Shown piece by piece: positions 7,597-17,631 of a stretch of 33,764 bases of DNA (positions are counted from its first letter, which is position 1; each line of letters starts with the position of its first letter). Made by a program: the position numbers and the translations under genes. The notes under the pieces are model-generated. The model had not been told where the DNA came from, ran no database searches, and saw only the letters and a program-made list of their open reading frames with translations. This DNA is from Acidimicrobiales bacterium (GTDB lineage Bacteria > Actinomycetota > Acidimicrobiia > Acidimicrobiales > SZUA-35), in NCBI GenBank assembly GCA_024638805.1, contig JAHEJO010000010.1:1-33764 (forward strand). Direction: 5' to 3'.

Positions 7597-8709
7597 TCAG
7601 ATCGGATGCAGCAGCGCTGCACCGGTGAAGGTGTCGAACAGATGCAGCCGTGCGGGATCGATGACCACGCCGACCCGGTCCCCCAACCGGGGGCCAAAGC
7701 CTCTGCACGATGCGACCAGGCCGATACCCCGCTCCCCGTCTGCGCTCGCCAATCCATCGGCGCTCAAATGCACGACGGCGCGCGATCCTCGATTCTCTAT
7801 TCGATCCACAACCGCCGGAAGAGAGCGGTCGATGTCGGCACTCACCAATCGAAGATCCTCCGGACGTAGGCCGATGATGGCGGCGCCGCCTGCGAACCGC
7901 TCGGCTGGTCGGTGGTGGGCGGGGACAAGATATCCACCCACCATGTAGTAGCGCAGACCGCCGTCATCGACGACGCCCACAGTCAACAAGTTCATCGGAG
8001 GTTCGCCGAAGAAACCCGCTACCACGGTGTTCACCGGCTGGTGGTACAGGTCCATCGGTGGACCCACCTGCTGGAGGTGGCCGTGATCGAGCACGGCGAC
8101 CCGGTCGGCGAGCACCATGGCGTCCTCCTGATCGGCGGTTATCAGCAGAATCGTCAGCCCATACTCGTTCTGAATGCGGAGCACGTCGTTGCGCAGTCTC
8201 AGGCGAAGGTCCGTATCGATGCGGGCAAGTGGTTCGTCGAGGAGAAGCACTCTGGGTCTCGCCACCAGGGCCCGGGCCAGTTGGACCGCCTGGGTCTCGC
8301 CGCCGGAGAGCTCGTTGCGTCGCCGATCGAGCAGATACCCCACGCCGAGCTGGTCGGCCTCGGCGGTCACGCGTTTGGAGATGTCGTTGTGGTGGAGCAT
8401 CCGAATCTCGAGTGGCAAGGAGATGTTGCCCGCGGCGGTCCGATTGGTCACCAGCGCGTTCTGTTGGGTGACGAGACCGAATCCTCGGTCTCTGGGGAGC
8501 ACCCGGGTGATGACCCGTCCCTCCGCCTTGATGTCGCCGAAATCCGGCGTTTCCAAGCCCCCGGCGATGCGCATGGCAGTACTCTTTCCGCAGCCCGACG
8601 AACCCACGACAGCGAAGAACTCACCGCTCTGAATGTCCAGGTTCAGTCCGACGAGGGCATCCACATCGCCGAACGACTTCGACACGTGTTCGAATGTGAG
8701 ACGGGTCAT
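7597..8709 (-). CDS. ABC transporter ATP-binding protein, MalK/UgpC-like, with altered H-loop
   Basis: Walker A VGSSGCGKST, signature LSGGETQAVQLARAL, Walker B VLLLDEPLA, MalK-like C-terminal regulatory domain (GLRPEDLRL). Confidence 0.85.
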   Translation of the reverse strand: MTRLTFEHVSKSFGDVDALVGLNLDIQSGEFFAVVGSSGCGKSTAMRIAGGLETPDFGDIKAEGRVITRVLPRDRGFGLVTQQNALVTNRTAAGNISLPLEIRMLHHNDISKRVTAEADQLGVGYLLDRRRNELSGGETQAVQLARALVARPRVLLLDEPLARIDTDLRLRLRNDVLRIQNEYGLTILLITADQEDAMVLADRVAVLDHGHLQQVGPPMDLYHQPVNTVVAGFFGEPPMNLLTVGVVDDGGLRYYMVGGYLVPAHHRPAERFAGGAAIIGLRPEDLRLVSADIDRSLPAVVDRIENRGSRAVVHLSADGLASADGERGIGLVASCRGFGPRLGDRVGVVIDPARLHLFDTFTGAALLHPI

Positions 8710-8809
8710 CGCGCCGCAACGAGTGTTGCCCTCCTCGAACGATGCTAGAAGCCCACGGACCGGAATGGCCAGCGGCAAGGGCGCCGGCGCACGCCTCGAT
8801 AGCGGGGTC

Positions 8810-9065
8810 CCGTGTCTGCGCCCGAGGACCTTGTGGCCTCTCGCTACCGACGCGTTTCGGTTGCGATCTACTCCACGATCGCGCTCGTGGCTTTCGAGGG
8901 AACCTAGGTTGCCGCAGCGCTGCCCGAACTGACCGCCGACCTGGGGGTATCGATCTGCTCCCCTGGGTGATCACCGGATATCTTCGTCTCCGGCCTGGCC
9001 ACGGTCGTTTCGGGCCCCCCTCGTCGATTCGCTCGTCGACATCGGCCGCGTGCGTAGGCCCCATC
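8810..9065 (+). pseudogene. 5' fragment of a decayed MFS transporter
   Basis: VASRYRRVSVAIYSTIALVAFEGT*VAAALPELTADLG / LLPWVITGYL / VSGLATVVSG / LVDSLVDIGRVRR, spread over several frames with an in-frame TAG. Confidence 0.75.
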
Positions 9066-9112
9066 GAGCTGTATGCGATTGGTCGACCTGCGCACCACGC
9101 GACGAACCCGGT

Positions 9113-9473
9113 TCAGGCGGCTCGGGTGGCCGCACCGACCAGCGGCTCGTCGCGTTCGTCGTCGATCATCGGCCCGACGTAGTGCACATTCGGGGCGTGG
9201 CTCGAAGTCGATCTCGGCGGCGGTACAGGACAACACGGCAAGGTCGGGGTAGATGTGAGGTTCCAGCCAGTGTTTCCACGACGACATCTGGTCGAGCTCA
9301 ACTCCGTTGAAGGCGGCGACGGCCCGAATGTCTCGAATCGACGGCGAGTTGAGCTGGAAGCGGCCCATGGCGCGCCGTATCGCACGCGGTGAGAAGCGGC
9401 CGATGGTGCGCCGTGCGTGACGCTTGGCCCGCAGCAGCTGCCATACGGCCTCCACTCGAATCCGATCGAGCAT
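9113..9473 (-). pseudogene. Frameshifted fragment of a UDP-glycosyltransferase (MGT-like)
   Basis: GRFSPRAIRRAMGRFQL..WLEPHIYPDLAVLSCTAAEIDFEP in one frame continues as NVHYVGPMIDDERDEPL in the next; no N- or C-terminal domains. Confidence 0.6.
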
Positions 9474-9569
9474 GCGGCGGGGCGGCGTGAGTCTCGGCGC
9501 GTCCTCACGACCCGGCTCGCCGGGATCGCCATCACGTGCTTGCCGAGAGTGCGCCGTTGTCGGCTGCCG

Positions 9570-10502
9570 TCACGAGTCGGTTCGGACGAGTTTCTCGATA
9601 CGGCGCTTCGCTCGTGAGCCGGCCCGCCGCATGGTTCGAGAGATCGGGCTCGTCGTCGTACGTTGGTGCCGATCGAGTGCGTACTGGAGGAAGCCAAGGT
9701 CGTCGACCCGCGATCGAACCGATGCACACCAGCCGGCGATCTCGCCGGCGTCGTAGTCGGTGCCAGTGCAACCCTCGAGCAGGCGATCGGCTTCGAGCAG
9801 TACGCCTGAGACGGCGATCCCGGAGTCGGCTGATCGCCGATTGAGTTCGGGCCGGAAGTTCGCCGCGACGATCTCGTCGATCCGCCCGTCGTCCGCGTTC
9901 AAACCACAGAACGCCGCCAGCTCACCGAGCTGGCGACTCGGGTCGTCGAACCAAGACTGGTAATGCACGAAGAACCATGGTTCGTGCACATCCTCGAGCG
10001 CATGCAGAATTCGATACAGGTACAGGCCCTCCGCCACGTCCTGGGGCAGTGAATAGGAGTGCATCAGCGATCGGACGACGATCGCTGCCTCGCGAGCGCA
10101 GAACACCGGACGCGGTTGTACCGAGGTCTGCTCGAAGACCTCGACCCAAAGTGGCCAGGTGAGGCAGGTTCGCGGATCCTTGAAGCCCCACACCTGGTCA
10201 TCTCGTCCAACCTCGGCGCTGACGACCGCTGCGAGGTCGTTCCGCGTTTGCCCGATCCGGTCGGCCTGCATCCAGATGTCGGGACGTGGTCGATACGGAG
10301 ACAGCTCGAGCGAGGCGATCAGGGCCTGTTGTGTGTGCGCGATCTGAGCATCCTCGAAATGGCCGTCGGGGTTGTCGTCCGACGGCCCGACCAGCGTCGT
10401 CGACAGACGCATCCCCGTGCTCTGGAGCAGCTTCATGGCCAGCGAAGTGCCGGATCGACCGGGTCCGAGTACCGCAATGCACTGACGGCCCGGCTCTTCC
10501 AT
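9570..10502 (-). CDS. Sulfotransferase-like protein
   Basis: CIAVLGPGRSGTSLAMKLLQSTGM 5'-PSB-like loop, WGFKDPRTCLTWPLW; ATG at 10502 preferred, alternative start at 10556. Confidence 0.8.
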   Translation of the reverse strand: MEEPGRQCIAVLGPGRSGTSLAMKLLQSTGMRLSTTLVGPSDDNPDGHFEDAQIAHTQQALIASLELSPYRPRPDIWMQADRIGQTRNDLAAVVSAEVGRDDQVWGFKDPRTCLTWPLWVEVFEQTSVQPRPVFCAREAAIVVRSLMHSYSLPQDVAEGLYLYRILHALEDVHEPWFFVHYQSWFDDPSRQLGELAAFCGLNADDGRIDEIVAANFRPELNRRSADSGIAVSGVLLEADRLLEGCTGTDYDAGEIAGWCASVRSRVDDLGFLQYALDRHQRTTTSPISRTMRRAGSRAKRRIEKLVRTDS

Positions 10503-10589
10503 ATGGTCGCAGCGTATAGTTTGCGGCCCGCCGGTTCGCATGTCGGCGTCACTCAATGGGCATTCCGGTAGCTAGCAGAGAGGTTCCAA

Positions 10590-11260
10590 TGCCGAATCCG
10601 CCTAAGCCAGGGCGGAGCCTCGGGCATGGTGGTCGCCTCCACGATCGCAGCGGTCAACCTGGCCTACCCGGCAGGCCTCACCGGGCGGGCCTTCGCCGCC
10701 AACTCCACGTTCAAGGGCTTGATGGGCGCCGCCGCCCCGGCTCTGGCCGCCCTTCTGCTTCAGGTTGCCTCGTGGCGGCGGATCTTGTTCGTCAATCTGG
10801 CGCTGGGAACGCTCGCAGTGCTCGCCGGAGGTCGGGGCCTGCCCGGGTCCAGGAGAATGCAGAAGCCCCACATGTTGACCGGCGGGGGTCGCTGATCGCA
10901 GGCGTAGTGACCCTGGGAACCATCGCCGCCAGCATGGGTACCGGAGTGGGGCTCACCACCAACGCCGGCTCACGTTAACTGCGCCGATCCACCCAACGCC
11001 GGCCTGATCGGGCGGGCGGGCGCCGCCCACCAGTTCATGCGATACCAGGGCTTCACCATCGGCAGCGCCGGCGGTGGCGCCGTTCTCCTGCTCGTCGTGG
11101 GTCGCCGGATCGGTTCGACCGACCCGGTGCAGAAACTTCTCGCCGGTGACGACATCTCCGTGAGCGCCGACATCGCCGCCGCCGTCAGCGCAGGATACGC
11201 AACGGTCGCGGTGGTCTCATCGGTCGTGATGATCGGGCCGTGTGGCCGTTGTCGGCGTCA
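10590..11260 (+). pseudogene. 3' fragments of the decayed MFS transporter
   Basis: QGGASGMVVASTIAAVNLAYPAGLTGRAFAANSTFKGLMGAAAPALAALLLQVASWRRILFVNLALGTLAVLAG, then GSLIAGVVTLGTIAASMGTGV (frame-shifted), then LIGRAGAAHQFMRYQGFTIGSAGGGAVLLLVVGRR; stops and a probable internal deletion. Confidence 0.75.
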
Positions 11261-11905
11261 CGTCTCGGAGCCGTAACTGACCTGGCAGAACCCGTGGTTG
11301 CAGTAGCCCCTGGGATTCTTGGCGAGATACTGCTGGTGGTGATCCTCGGCGTAGTAGAAGGGACCGGCAAGTGCGATTTCGGTCCTGATCTCGCCGAAAC
11401 CGGCGTCGGCCAGCGACCGCTGGTAGGCGTCACGACTGTCGATCGCCTCAGCCAGTTGGTCGGCGGAGTTGGCGTAGATCGCCGACCGGTACTGGGTGCC
11501 GATGTCGTTGCCTTGCCGATTGGGGGTGGTGGGATCGTGGTTCTCCCAGAAGACCTTGAACAGGGTCTCGAGTTGCACTTGGGAGGGATCGAACACGATC
11601 AGGACCGACTCGGTATGACCGGTGCGACCGGTGCAAGTTTCCTCGTAGGTCGGGTTCGGGGTGGCCCCACCGGCGTACCCGACCGAGGTCGAGTACACAC
11701 CATGCGTTTCCCAGAAGAATCGCTCAGCCCCCCAGAAACAACCCATCGCCACGATGAGGGTGTTCATGCCATCGGGCCACGGCCCCTTCAGCGAATTGCC
11801 GTTGACGTAGTGGGCGGCCGGTACCTCCATCTCCTCGGCTCGTCCCGACAGCGCCTCTCCGGGCTCGGGGACATCCAGATTGGCCGGATCGTTGCGGAAG
11901 AACAT
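11258..11905 (-). CDS. msrA: Peptide-methionine (S)-S-oxide reductase
   Basis: [26 protein letters not shown]...[37 protein letters not shown]. Confidence 0.95.
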   Translation of the reverse strand: MFFRNDPANLDVPEPGEALSGRAEEMEVPAAHYVNGNSLKGPWPDGMNTLIVAMGCFWGAERFFWETHGVYSTSVGYAGGATPNPTYEETCTGRTGHTESVLIVFDPSQVQLETLFKVFWENHDPTTPNRQGNDIGTQYRSAIYANSADQLAEAIDSRDAYQRSLADAGFGEIRTEIALAGPFYYAEDHHQQYLAKNPRGYCNHGFCQVSYGSET

Positions 11906-11959
11906 GGTTGGTACAACCTCGTTCGACCGGCCTTTGTTCCGCCCGATCGGCGACCCGGC

Positions 11960-12226
11960 TCAGCGCAGGTCGATCACGAGATCGACCAACGCGTCGATCG
12001 AGTCCTCGACCGCCATGACATCCACCAGTGCGGCGTCCACGTTCACACGCTCCTGACCCGAAAGCTCGGCCACCGTAATCAAGCCCGCCAGCTTGTCGGC
12101 CACCTCGCCGTGGATGACGTCACCATCATGGCGGAGCTGGGTGACGAATGCCCATGCCGCCCTAACCGAGATGGTCGGTGCCGGCGTCTTCTCTAGTAAG
12201 TGAGCCACAGCAAAACTGTAAGGCAC
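11960..12226 (-). CDS. Hypothetical protein (88 aa)
   Basis: Open frame between msrA and the UPF0182 gene. Confidence 0.5.
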   Translation of the reverse strand: MPYSFAVAHLLEKTPAPTISVRAAWAFVTQLRHDGDVIHGEVADKLAGLITVAELSGQERVNVDAALVDVMAVEDSIDALVDLVIDLR

Positions 12227-12283
12227 GGGTCCGCCCTGGCCGAATGGGGCTAGGGACCCGAACGAGCGGGTGATCCTCCCGTT

Positions 12284-15160
12284 CTAGGTAGTCCGCCCGG
12301 TGAGCAGGTTGGTGACCTGGGCGAGAGCGATGCGGGCATCGGCCCTCAATCGGGCGGCCTCCACCAGATCTCCGTTTTCGGCGGCTTGATCGGCGGCGAC
12401 GAGGAAATCGTCGGCCAGATCGATCAGGTCCGACACGCTGAGGTCCCGCATGTTCGGTGGCAGCTCCGGTGCGGTGATCTCCGGAGGGTCCGGAACAGGG
12501 ACCGTCGGTGTCTCCGGCTCTTCGCCGGCGTCGGTGGTGACCGCTCGCACCGCCTCGTCCAAGCTGCGCCTCATGGCAATCCGATCGCCATTGACCGCGA
12601 TGATCCGGTTGAGTTCGGGTACGGCGTTGTTGCCCTGAGCCTCGACGTAGAGGGGACGCACGTACACCAGCGTGTCCTCGATCAGAACCATGATCATCTC
12701 TCCGAACAGAACATTCGAACCCTGCAAATCGAGCGGGGTGATGTATTCGGAGATCTCGGTCTCGCGTCGAATCTCGGAATCGACCAGGTCGGGCGCGTTC
12801 ACCAGACCACCCGGCAACCGGTACTGAATCAGCTGTCCGTACACCTCGGGATCGGACCGGCCGACCATGATCGCGGTGAGTTCCGGGCGGTCGCTCTGCC
12901 GGTTGGCATCATTGGAACTGGGCACGAACGCACGCTGGAGAATGAACTCGCTTCGGTCCGACCCGGGCAGCCGGGTGAGCACGTATTGAGGGGCCATCGG
13001 CAGCGCCGCGGTCGCCGCTCCTGCTCGCTGGTCACCGGCGGCGGCCTGGGGTTGAGTGGCCACGGTCCAGCTGAGGCTGCCCTCGAGGAACGTGACCGGA
13101 TCGGTGACCTGGTACGTGCCCCACATATCGGTCTGAATGCTGAAGATGTCCTTCGGGTACCGGAAGTTCTGACGCAACTCCAGTGACGGCGGCGCATCGG
13201 AGAACAGTGCCGGGAACGCCGACCGGTACGCCCGGATGATCGGGTCGGTCTCGTCGGCCACATGAATCGTGACGTTGCCGTCGTAGGCGTCGATCACGGC
13301 CTTGGCGCTGTTGCGAACGTAGTTGTATCCCCCGGACAAGTCGCTTGAACCCGGCAGGGACCGATTCCGGACACCCTGGCTGTAGGGAAACTCGTTGGTC
13401 GTGGTGTAGGCATCGATGACCCATTTGACCCGACCATCGGAAAGGATCGGGTAGGGGTCACTGTCGAGTTCGAGGAACGGGGCCACCAGAGCCACCCGTT
13501 CCACCACGTCCCGGTTGTAGATCACCGAGCTCTCGCTTCCGACGAAGGGCGAGATCAGCGGGTTGATGCTCTGGAACCGCAGAGAGAACGCGAGCTGACG
13601 GAGGAGCGAATCGATCGCCACGCCGCCGTCACCGTCGTACCGGAAGTCCGATTCGTCCCGACCCACCGAGTCGGAGGCGAAGTCGACCTCGTTCCGACCG
13701 TCTGCACCGACGATCGCATAACCGCCGAAGTCCTCACCGAAGTAGATGCGGGGCTGCGACAAACCCACAGCGAGGGACTCATCGACCTGTTGGGCCGGCC
13801 CGATACCCGAGACCAGGTAGTCTGGTGTTCCGCCTGAACCGAAGACGTTGGCGGGAGCCAACGCCACGCCGTAGCCGTGTGTGAAGGCGAGATGCTGGTT
13901 CTCCCACCCAGAGTCGACCTCGTCGAGGATCAGCTCACGAACGCTGATCGCCACCGGCTCGATCGTGCCGTCGATTGCATACCGGTCGATGTCCAGATCG
14001 TTGAAGGCGTAGAACCGCCGTTCAGCCTGATTGCGGATGAACGACTCCTGGGCCAGCACAGGGTCCAGGACGAGAATGTCGTCCAGAATGTCCTCGTTGG
14101 CCTCTACTTCGGCGGTCGTGATCCCGGCGGCGTAGTCGAACTGTTGGCTGGCGACACGGTTCGCATCGAGCCCGTAGGCAAACCGGGTCGCTTCGAGATT
14201 GCCGGCGATGTACTGCGCTTCCCTCGTCGACTGGTTGGGTTCTACGGCAAAGCGTTGGTAGAGGCCGGGGAAGATCCCTCCGACCACCACGTGGGTCACG
14301 GCCCACATTCCGAGTGCGACGAGCGGCAGGCCCCAGCCATTTCGGCGCAGATTGACCACGAAGAGCGCAGCGCCGAGGAGTGAGACCAGAACCAGGAGGT
14401 TGAGCGCCGGGAGCTGCACTTCCACATCGGTGGCCAAGGCGCCATCAAACAACCCCCGGCGAGAGTTCACGAGTTCGAAGCGATCGAGGTAATAACTGAT
14501 CGCTCGAAGTACGCCGAGGAGAGCCATGAGAACCGAGAGGTGCAACTTCACCCGATCGCTGATCTTGGACACGGCGACGGCTCGGATGCCGCCGTTGAGA
14601 TAGTGAGCGAGAGCGGAGGCGAAGACGGAGAAGACGACGGCAAACGAGAGCCAGTCGACCAAGAACGTGAGAAACGGCAGTCGGAAGACGTAGAACGACG
14701 CGTCGAGGCCGTGGAGCGGATCGGTCCAACCGAAGTCGTTGGCGTTGGTGAACAGGATCCACTTCTTCCACTCCTGGGACACCTGGAGGCCGAACATCAG
14801 CGCGAGGAACCCCGACACGACCAACCGCACTCGGGTGCCGTGGCGACCGACGAGTTGGTGATACCGCTCGATCAAATCCTCCTCGGGCGAGGGCGGGCGG
14901 ACCGGCGGACGTAAACGATCGGCCACGGTCAGATTCCCGAAGAGAATGGCGAAGAAGGCCGCCGTGAACACCACCGCCAGCATGATCTGGGTGAGGAGAA
15001 TCCTGGCCCACGAGGACGCAAATCCGAGCTGGTCGAAGAATAGATAATCGGTGAACAGGCGGGCGATTCCGCTTGCGGTCAAGAGGATGATCAGGATGAG
15101 ACCGCTGGCCACGAATAGTGGCAGACGCCGACGCGATACGCGCGAAACAGTTGTTGTCAT
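12284..15160 (-). CDS. UPF0182 family large membrane protein (958 aa)
   Basis: N-terminal transmembrane region (LFTDYLFFDQLGFASSW) and a long extracytoplasmic domain typical of actinobacterial UPF0182. Confidence 0.92.
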   Translation of the reverse strand: MTTTVSRVSRRRLPLFVASGLILIILLTASGIARLFTDYLFFDQLGFASSWARILLTQIMLAVVFTAAFFAILFGNLTVADRLRPPVRPPSPEEDLIERYHQLVGRHGTRVRLVVSGFLALMFGLQVSQEWKKWILFTNANDFGWTDPLHGLDASFYVFRLPFLTFLVDWLSFAVVFSVFASALAHYLNGGIRAVAVSKISDRVKLHLSVLMALLGVLRAISYYLDRFELVNSRRGLFDGALATDVEVQLPALNLLVLVSLLGAALFVVNLRRNGWGLPLVALGMWAVTHVVVGGIFPGLYQRFAVEPNQSTREAQYIAGNLEATRFAYGLDANRVASQQFDYAAGITTAEVEANEDILDDILVLDPVLAQESFIRNQAERRFYAFNDLDIDRYAIDGTIEPVAISVRELILDEVDSGWENQHLAFTHGYGVALAPANVFGSGGTPDYLVSGIGPAQQVDESLAVGLSQPRIYFGEDFGGYAIVGADGRNEVDFASDSVGRDESDFRYDGDGGVAIDSLLRQLAFSLRFQSINPLISPFVGSESSVIYNRDVVERVALVAPFLELDSDPYPILSDGRVKWVIDAYTTTNEFPYSQGVRNRSLPGSSDLSGGYNYVRNSAKAVIDAYDGNVTIHVADETDPIIRAYRSAFPALFSDAPPSLELRQNFRYPKDIFSIQTDMWGTYQVTDPVTFLEGSLSWTVATQPQAAAGDQRAGAATAALPMAPQYVLTRLPGSDRSEFILQRAFVPSSNDANRQSDRPELTAIMVGRSDPEVYGQLIQYRLPGGLVNAPDLVDSEIRRETEISEYITPLDLQGSNVLFGEMIMVLIEDTLVYVRPLYVEAQGNNAVPELNRIIAVNGDRIAMRRSLDEAVRAVTTDAGEEPETPTVPVPDPPEITAPELPPNMRDLSVSDLIDLADDFLVAADQAAENGDLVEAARLRADARIALAQVTNLLTGRTT

Positions 15161-15228
15161 TGCGTTAGACGCTAGGGCGAATCGGCAGCGGAGTTGGATC
15201 GGGTCGAGGCACCGAAGGGCGCACCGGT

Positions 15229-17505
15229 TCAGCCAACGCTCTCAGCCCCGTTCTCGGCGCCCAGATCGAACGCCTCGACCAACGCCGAGTCGACGAGATG
15301 GTTCAGACGGTTCGAGCGGATGTCCCGGTAGTGACTGCGAATCGCCTCCAGGGAACGATCCTCGCCTCCATCCCGGTGCACGGCCTCGACGACCACGCCC
15401 CGTACGCTGTCCACGAGCAAGCGAGCGGTGTCGGCAACGAGTCCGTCGACCAGACCTGGCCAGATGCGACCACCGACCGCGGTCGCACCGCCGGTCGCGG
15501 CGGACCGTAGCGACGATTCGAGGGCGTCTGCGAAACGGGCCACCTGACGATCCGCAGCGGGAAGGTCCTCGACCGAGGCACTCTTTCCACCCCGGCTGAC
15601 CGCATCGAGCAGCTCGCTCTGATCGTCGGCGAGCGCACGTTTCAACTGCCGTTTCAGGCCCGGCGCCAACTCCTCACACACCTCAGCGCGTTGGTCCACT
15701 AGATCGACGCTTGGAGCCTCCGGCTCCTCTTCCTCTGCAGCGGGGGTCTTGCCGAACAGCGGCGCGCTCGAATCCGGTGTTTCACGAGCCGGGGAGGTCT
15801 TGCCGAGACCGAACAGACCCGCTGAACGTTGGGGCCGTGGGTCCTCGGATCGATCGTCCGCGGTATCGAACAATCGGGTCCGATCCGCTTCGACCTGCTC
15901 GGGATCGTCCTCGGCCGACTGGTCCTCGGTGTCGACATCGGTGCCCGACTCGAGCTCCTCTGCTCCAGCGACGGCGGGTGTGTCGACAGCGGCGTCGGCG
16001 TCGGGTTCCGTATCGGCGGTGAGTACGTCCGTCCCCGGTTCGCCGGCTTCGGATTCGGCGACGCGCCCCGGCATTTCTGCGCCTCTCGCACGCGATTCGC
16101 CGTCCTGGGCTGCTGCCGGCTCAGCCGGCTCCTCGAAGGGCTCGGGCTCGTCCTGGTGGACGTGATCGACCTCGGAGATGTCGCCGGTGTCGTCGCCCGC
16201 CAGCCTGCGGGCATAGTCCTCGGTCTCGGCGACCTCACCCAGATCAGCGAAGCTCCGAGCCCGCTCAGGCCGAGTCCGATCGAGCGATGCAATCGCGGCG
16301 ATCACCTCGGCATCATCGTCAGCCGACAGAGCCGGAACCCGGTCCATCGCCGCCCTGGCCTCGGGAACGGCTCGGTGCAGTTCATTGGTCGCCTCGTCGA
16401 GCTCTCGTTTGACCTCTTCGAGGCTGCGCAACAACCGATCGCGGGCAGCTCGTGCCTGGTCGATTTGCTGGCGGGCGGCACGGCGACGGCGGACCAGATC
16501 GGTCAGGATCTTCTCCCGCACCGCTCGCGCTTCGGCCACCATCATGCGAGCCTCGTCTCGCACCTCCCGGGTGGCGAGGTCGGCGGCGGCGGTCGCCTCG
16601 GCGCGTGCGATGTTGGCTGCATTCTCGGACTCCGCGGCGATCTTGTCGGCCTCGACGTTGAGCTCGTCGACCCGGGCTTGGGCCGCGGTACGGAGGTCTT
16701 CGGCTTCGGCCTCTGCCTTTGACCGCAACGCTTTGACCTCCTCGTCGGTGCGGCGGCGGAGAGCGAGCGTTTCTTCTTCGGCTTCTCGACGCATCTTGGC
16801 CGAGGCGTCCTCAGCGTTGCGACGCAGCGTCGCGGTTTCTTCTTCGGCCTCGGCCCGCATCGCTGCGGTCGTCTCCTCGGTCTTGCGGGTACGGGTCTCG
16901 TAGAAGCTCTCCGCCTCTGCGGTCCTCGACCGAAGTATCTCCTGAGCTTGAGCTCTGGTCGTCGATGCGTACTCGTCGGCCTTGGCCCGCAGCGACTTGG
17001 TTTCGTCGTCGGCTTCGGTGCGCAGCTTCGTCACCTCGGCCTGGGTTTCGCGACGGATTCGTGCAGTGTCCTCGGCAACAGCACTGCGCTTTTCCTGGAT
17101 CTCGGCATCCACGCGCTGTTCGAGTTCTTTCACCTCTTTGCGCCGCCGGCTCGCCTCTGTCTCGGCCTTGCGGATGATTTCGGAGGCGGCAGCTCGAGCG
17201 CTCTCGATGACCTGGGTGGTTTCGGAGGTGATCAAGCTGGTGACGTGTATGGCGTCGTCGTTCTCGGCGGTCGCGGCGGACCGTTCGAGCTGAGAGACTT
17301 TGCGACGAAGCTGGTCGCGCTCAGCGATCAGAGCTTGGACCGCCTCCTGATGCTCGTTGGACTGACTGGTGTCCCCGCGAGTCGCCTCGGCGATCCCTCG
17401 CAGGTAATGCCGAACCTCGTGGGGATCGTATCCCCGAAACGAAGTGGCAAAATCCCTGTTGGCGATCTCATCCGGGTCGAGTACCGGGTCACGGTTCGTG
17501 GCCAT
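15229..17505 (-). CDS. DivIVA-domain-containing long coiled-coil protein (758 aa)
   Basis: N-terminal IANRDFATSFRGYDPHEVRHYLRGI (DivIVA), long charged coiled coil, acidic linker, distinct helical C-terminus. Confidence 0.85.
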   Translation of the reverse strand: MATNRDPVLDPDEIANRDFATSFRGYDPHEVRHYLRGIAEATRGDTSQSNEHQEAVQALIAERDQLRRKVSQLERSAATAENDDAIHVTSLITSETTQVIESARAAASEIIRKAETEASRRRKEVKELEQRVDAEIQEKRSAVAEDTARIRRETQAEVTKLRTEADDETKSLRAKADEYASTTRAQAQEILRSRTAEAESFYETRTRKTEETTAAMRAEAEEETATLRRNAEDASAKMRREAEEETLALRRRTDEEVKALRSKAEAEAEDLRTAAQARVDELNVEADKIAAESENAANIARAEATAAADLATREVRDEARMMVAEARAVREKILTDLVRRRRAARQQIDQARAARDRLLRSLEEVKRELDEATNELHRAVPEARAAMDRVPALSADDDAEVIAAIASLDRTRPERARSFADLGEVAETEDYARRLAGDDTGDISEVDHVHQDEPEPFEEPAEPAAAQDGESRARGAEMPGRVAESEAGEPGTDVLTADTEPDADAAVDTPAVAGAEELESGTDVDTEDQSAEDDPEQVEADRTRLFDTADDRSEDPRPQRSAGLFGLGKTSPARETPDSSAPLFGKTPAAEEEEPEAPSVDLVDQRAEVCEELAPGLKRQLKRALADDQSELLDAVSRGGKSASVEDLPAADRQVARFADALESSLRSAATGGATAVGGRIWPGLVDGLVADTARLLVDSVRGVVVEAVHRDGGEDRSLEAIRSHYRDIRSNRLNHLVDSALVEAFDLGAENGAESVG

Positions 17506-17631
17506 GCCACGATGCTAGTCGCAGTGGCGGTGACTCGGTCCTTTGCCAATCGACTGCACCCATGCAGGACCACGATGGGGAATCCGACTCTCAGGAGCTC
17601 CTCAGATCTCGTGAGCGCGGTGGGTTCGTGG

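Noticed and set aside
11960-12226. Antitoxin or regulator role for the 88-aa ORF
   Set aside because: No partner toxin or recognisable DNA-binding motif; left as hypothetical.
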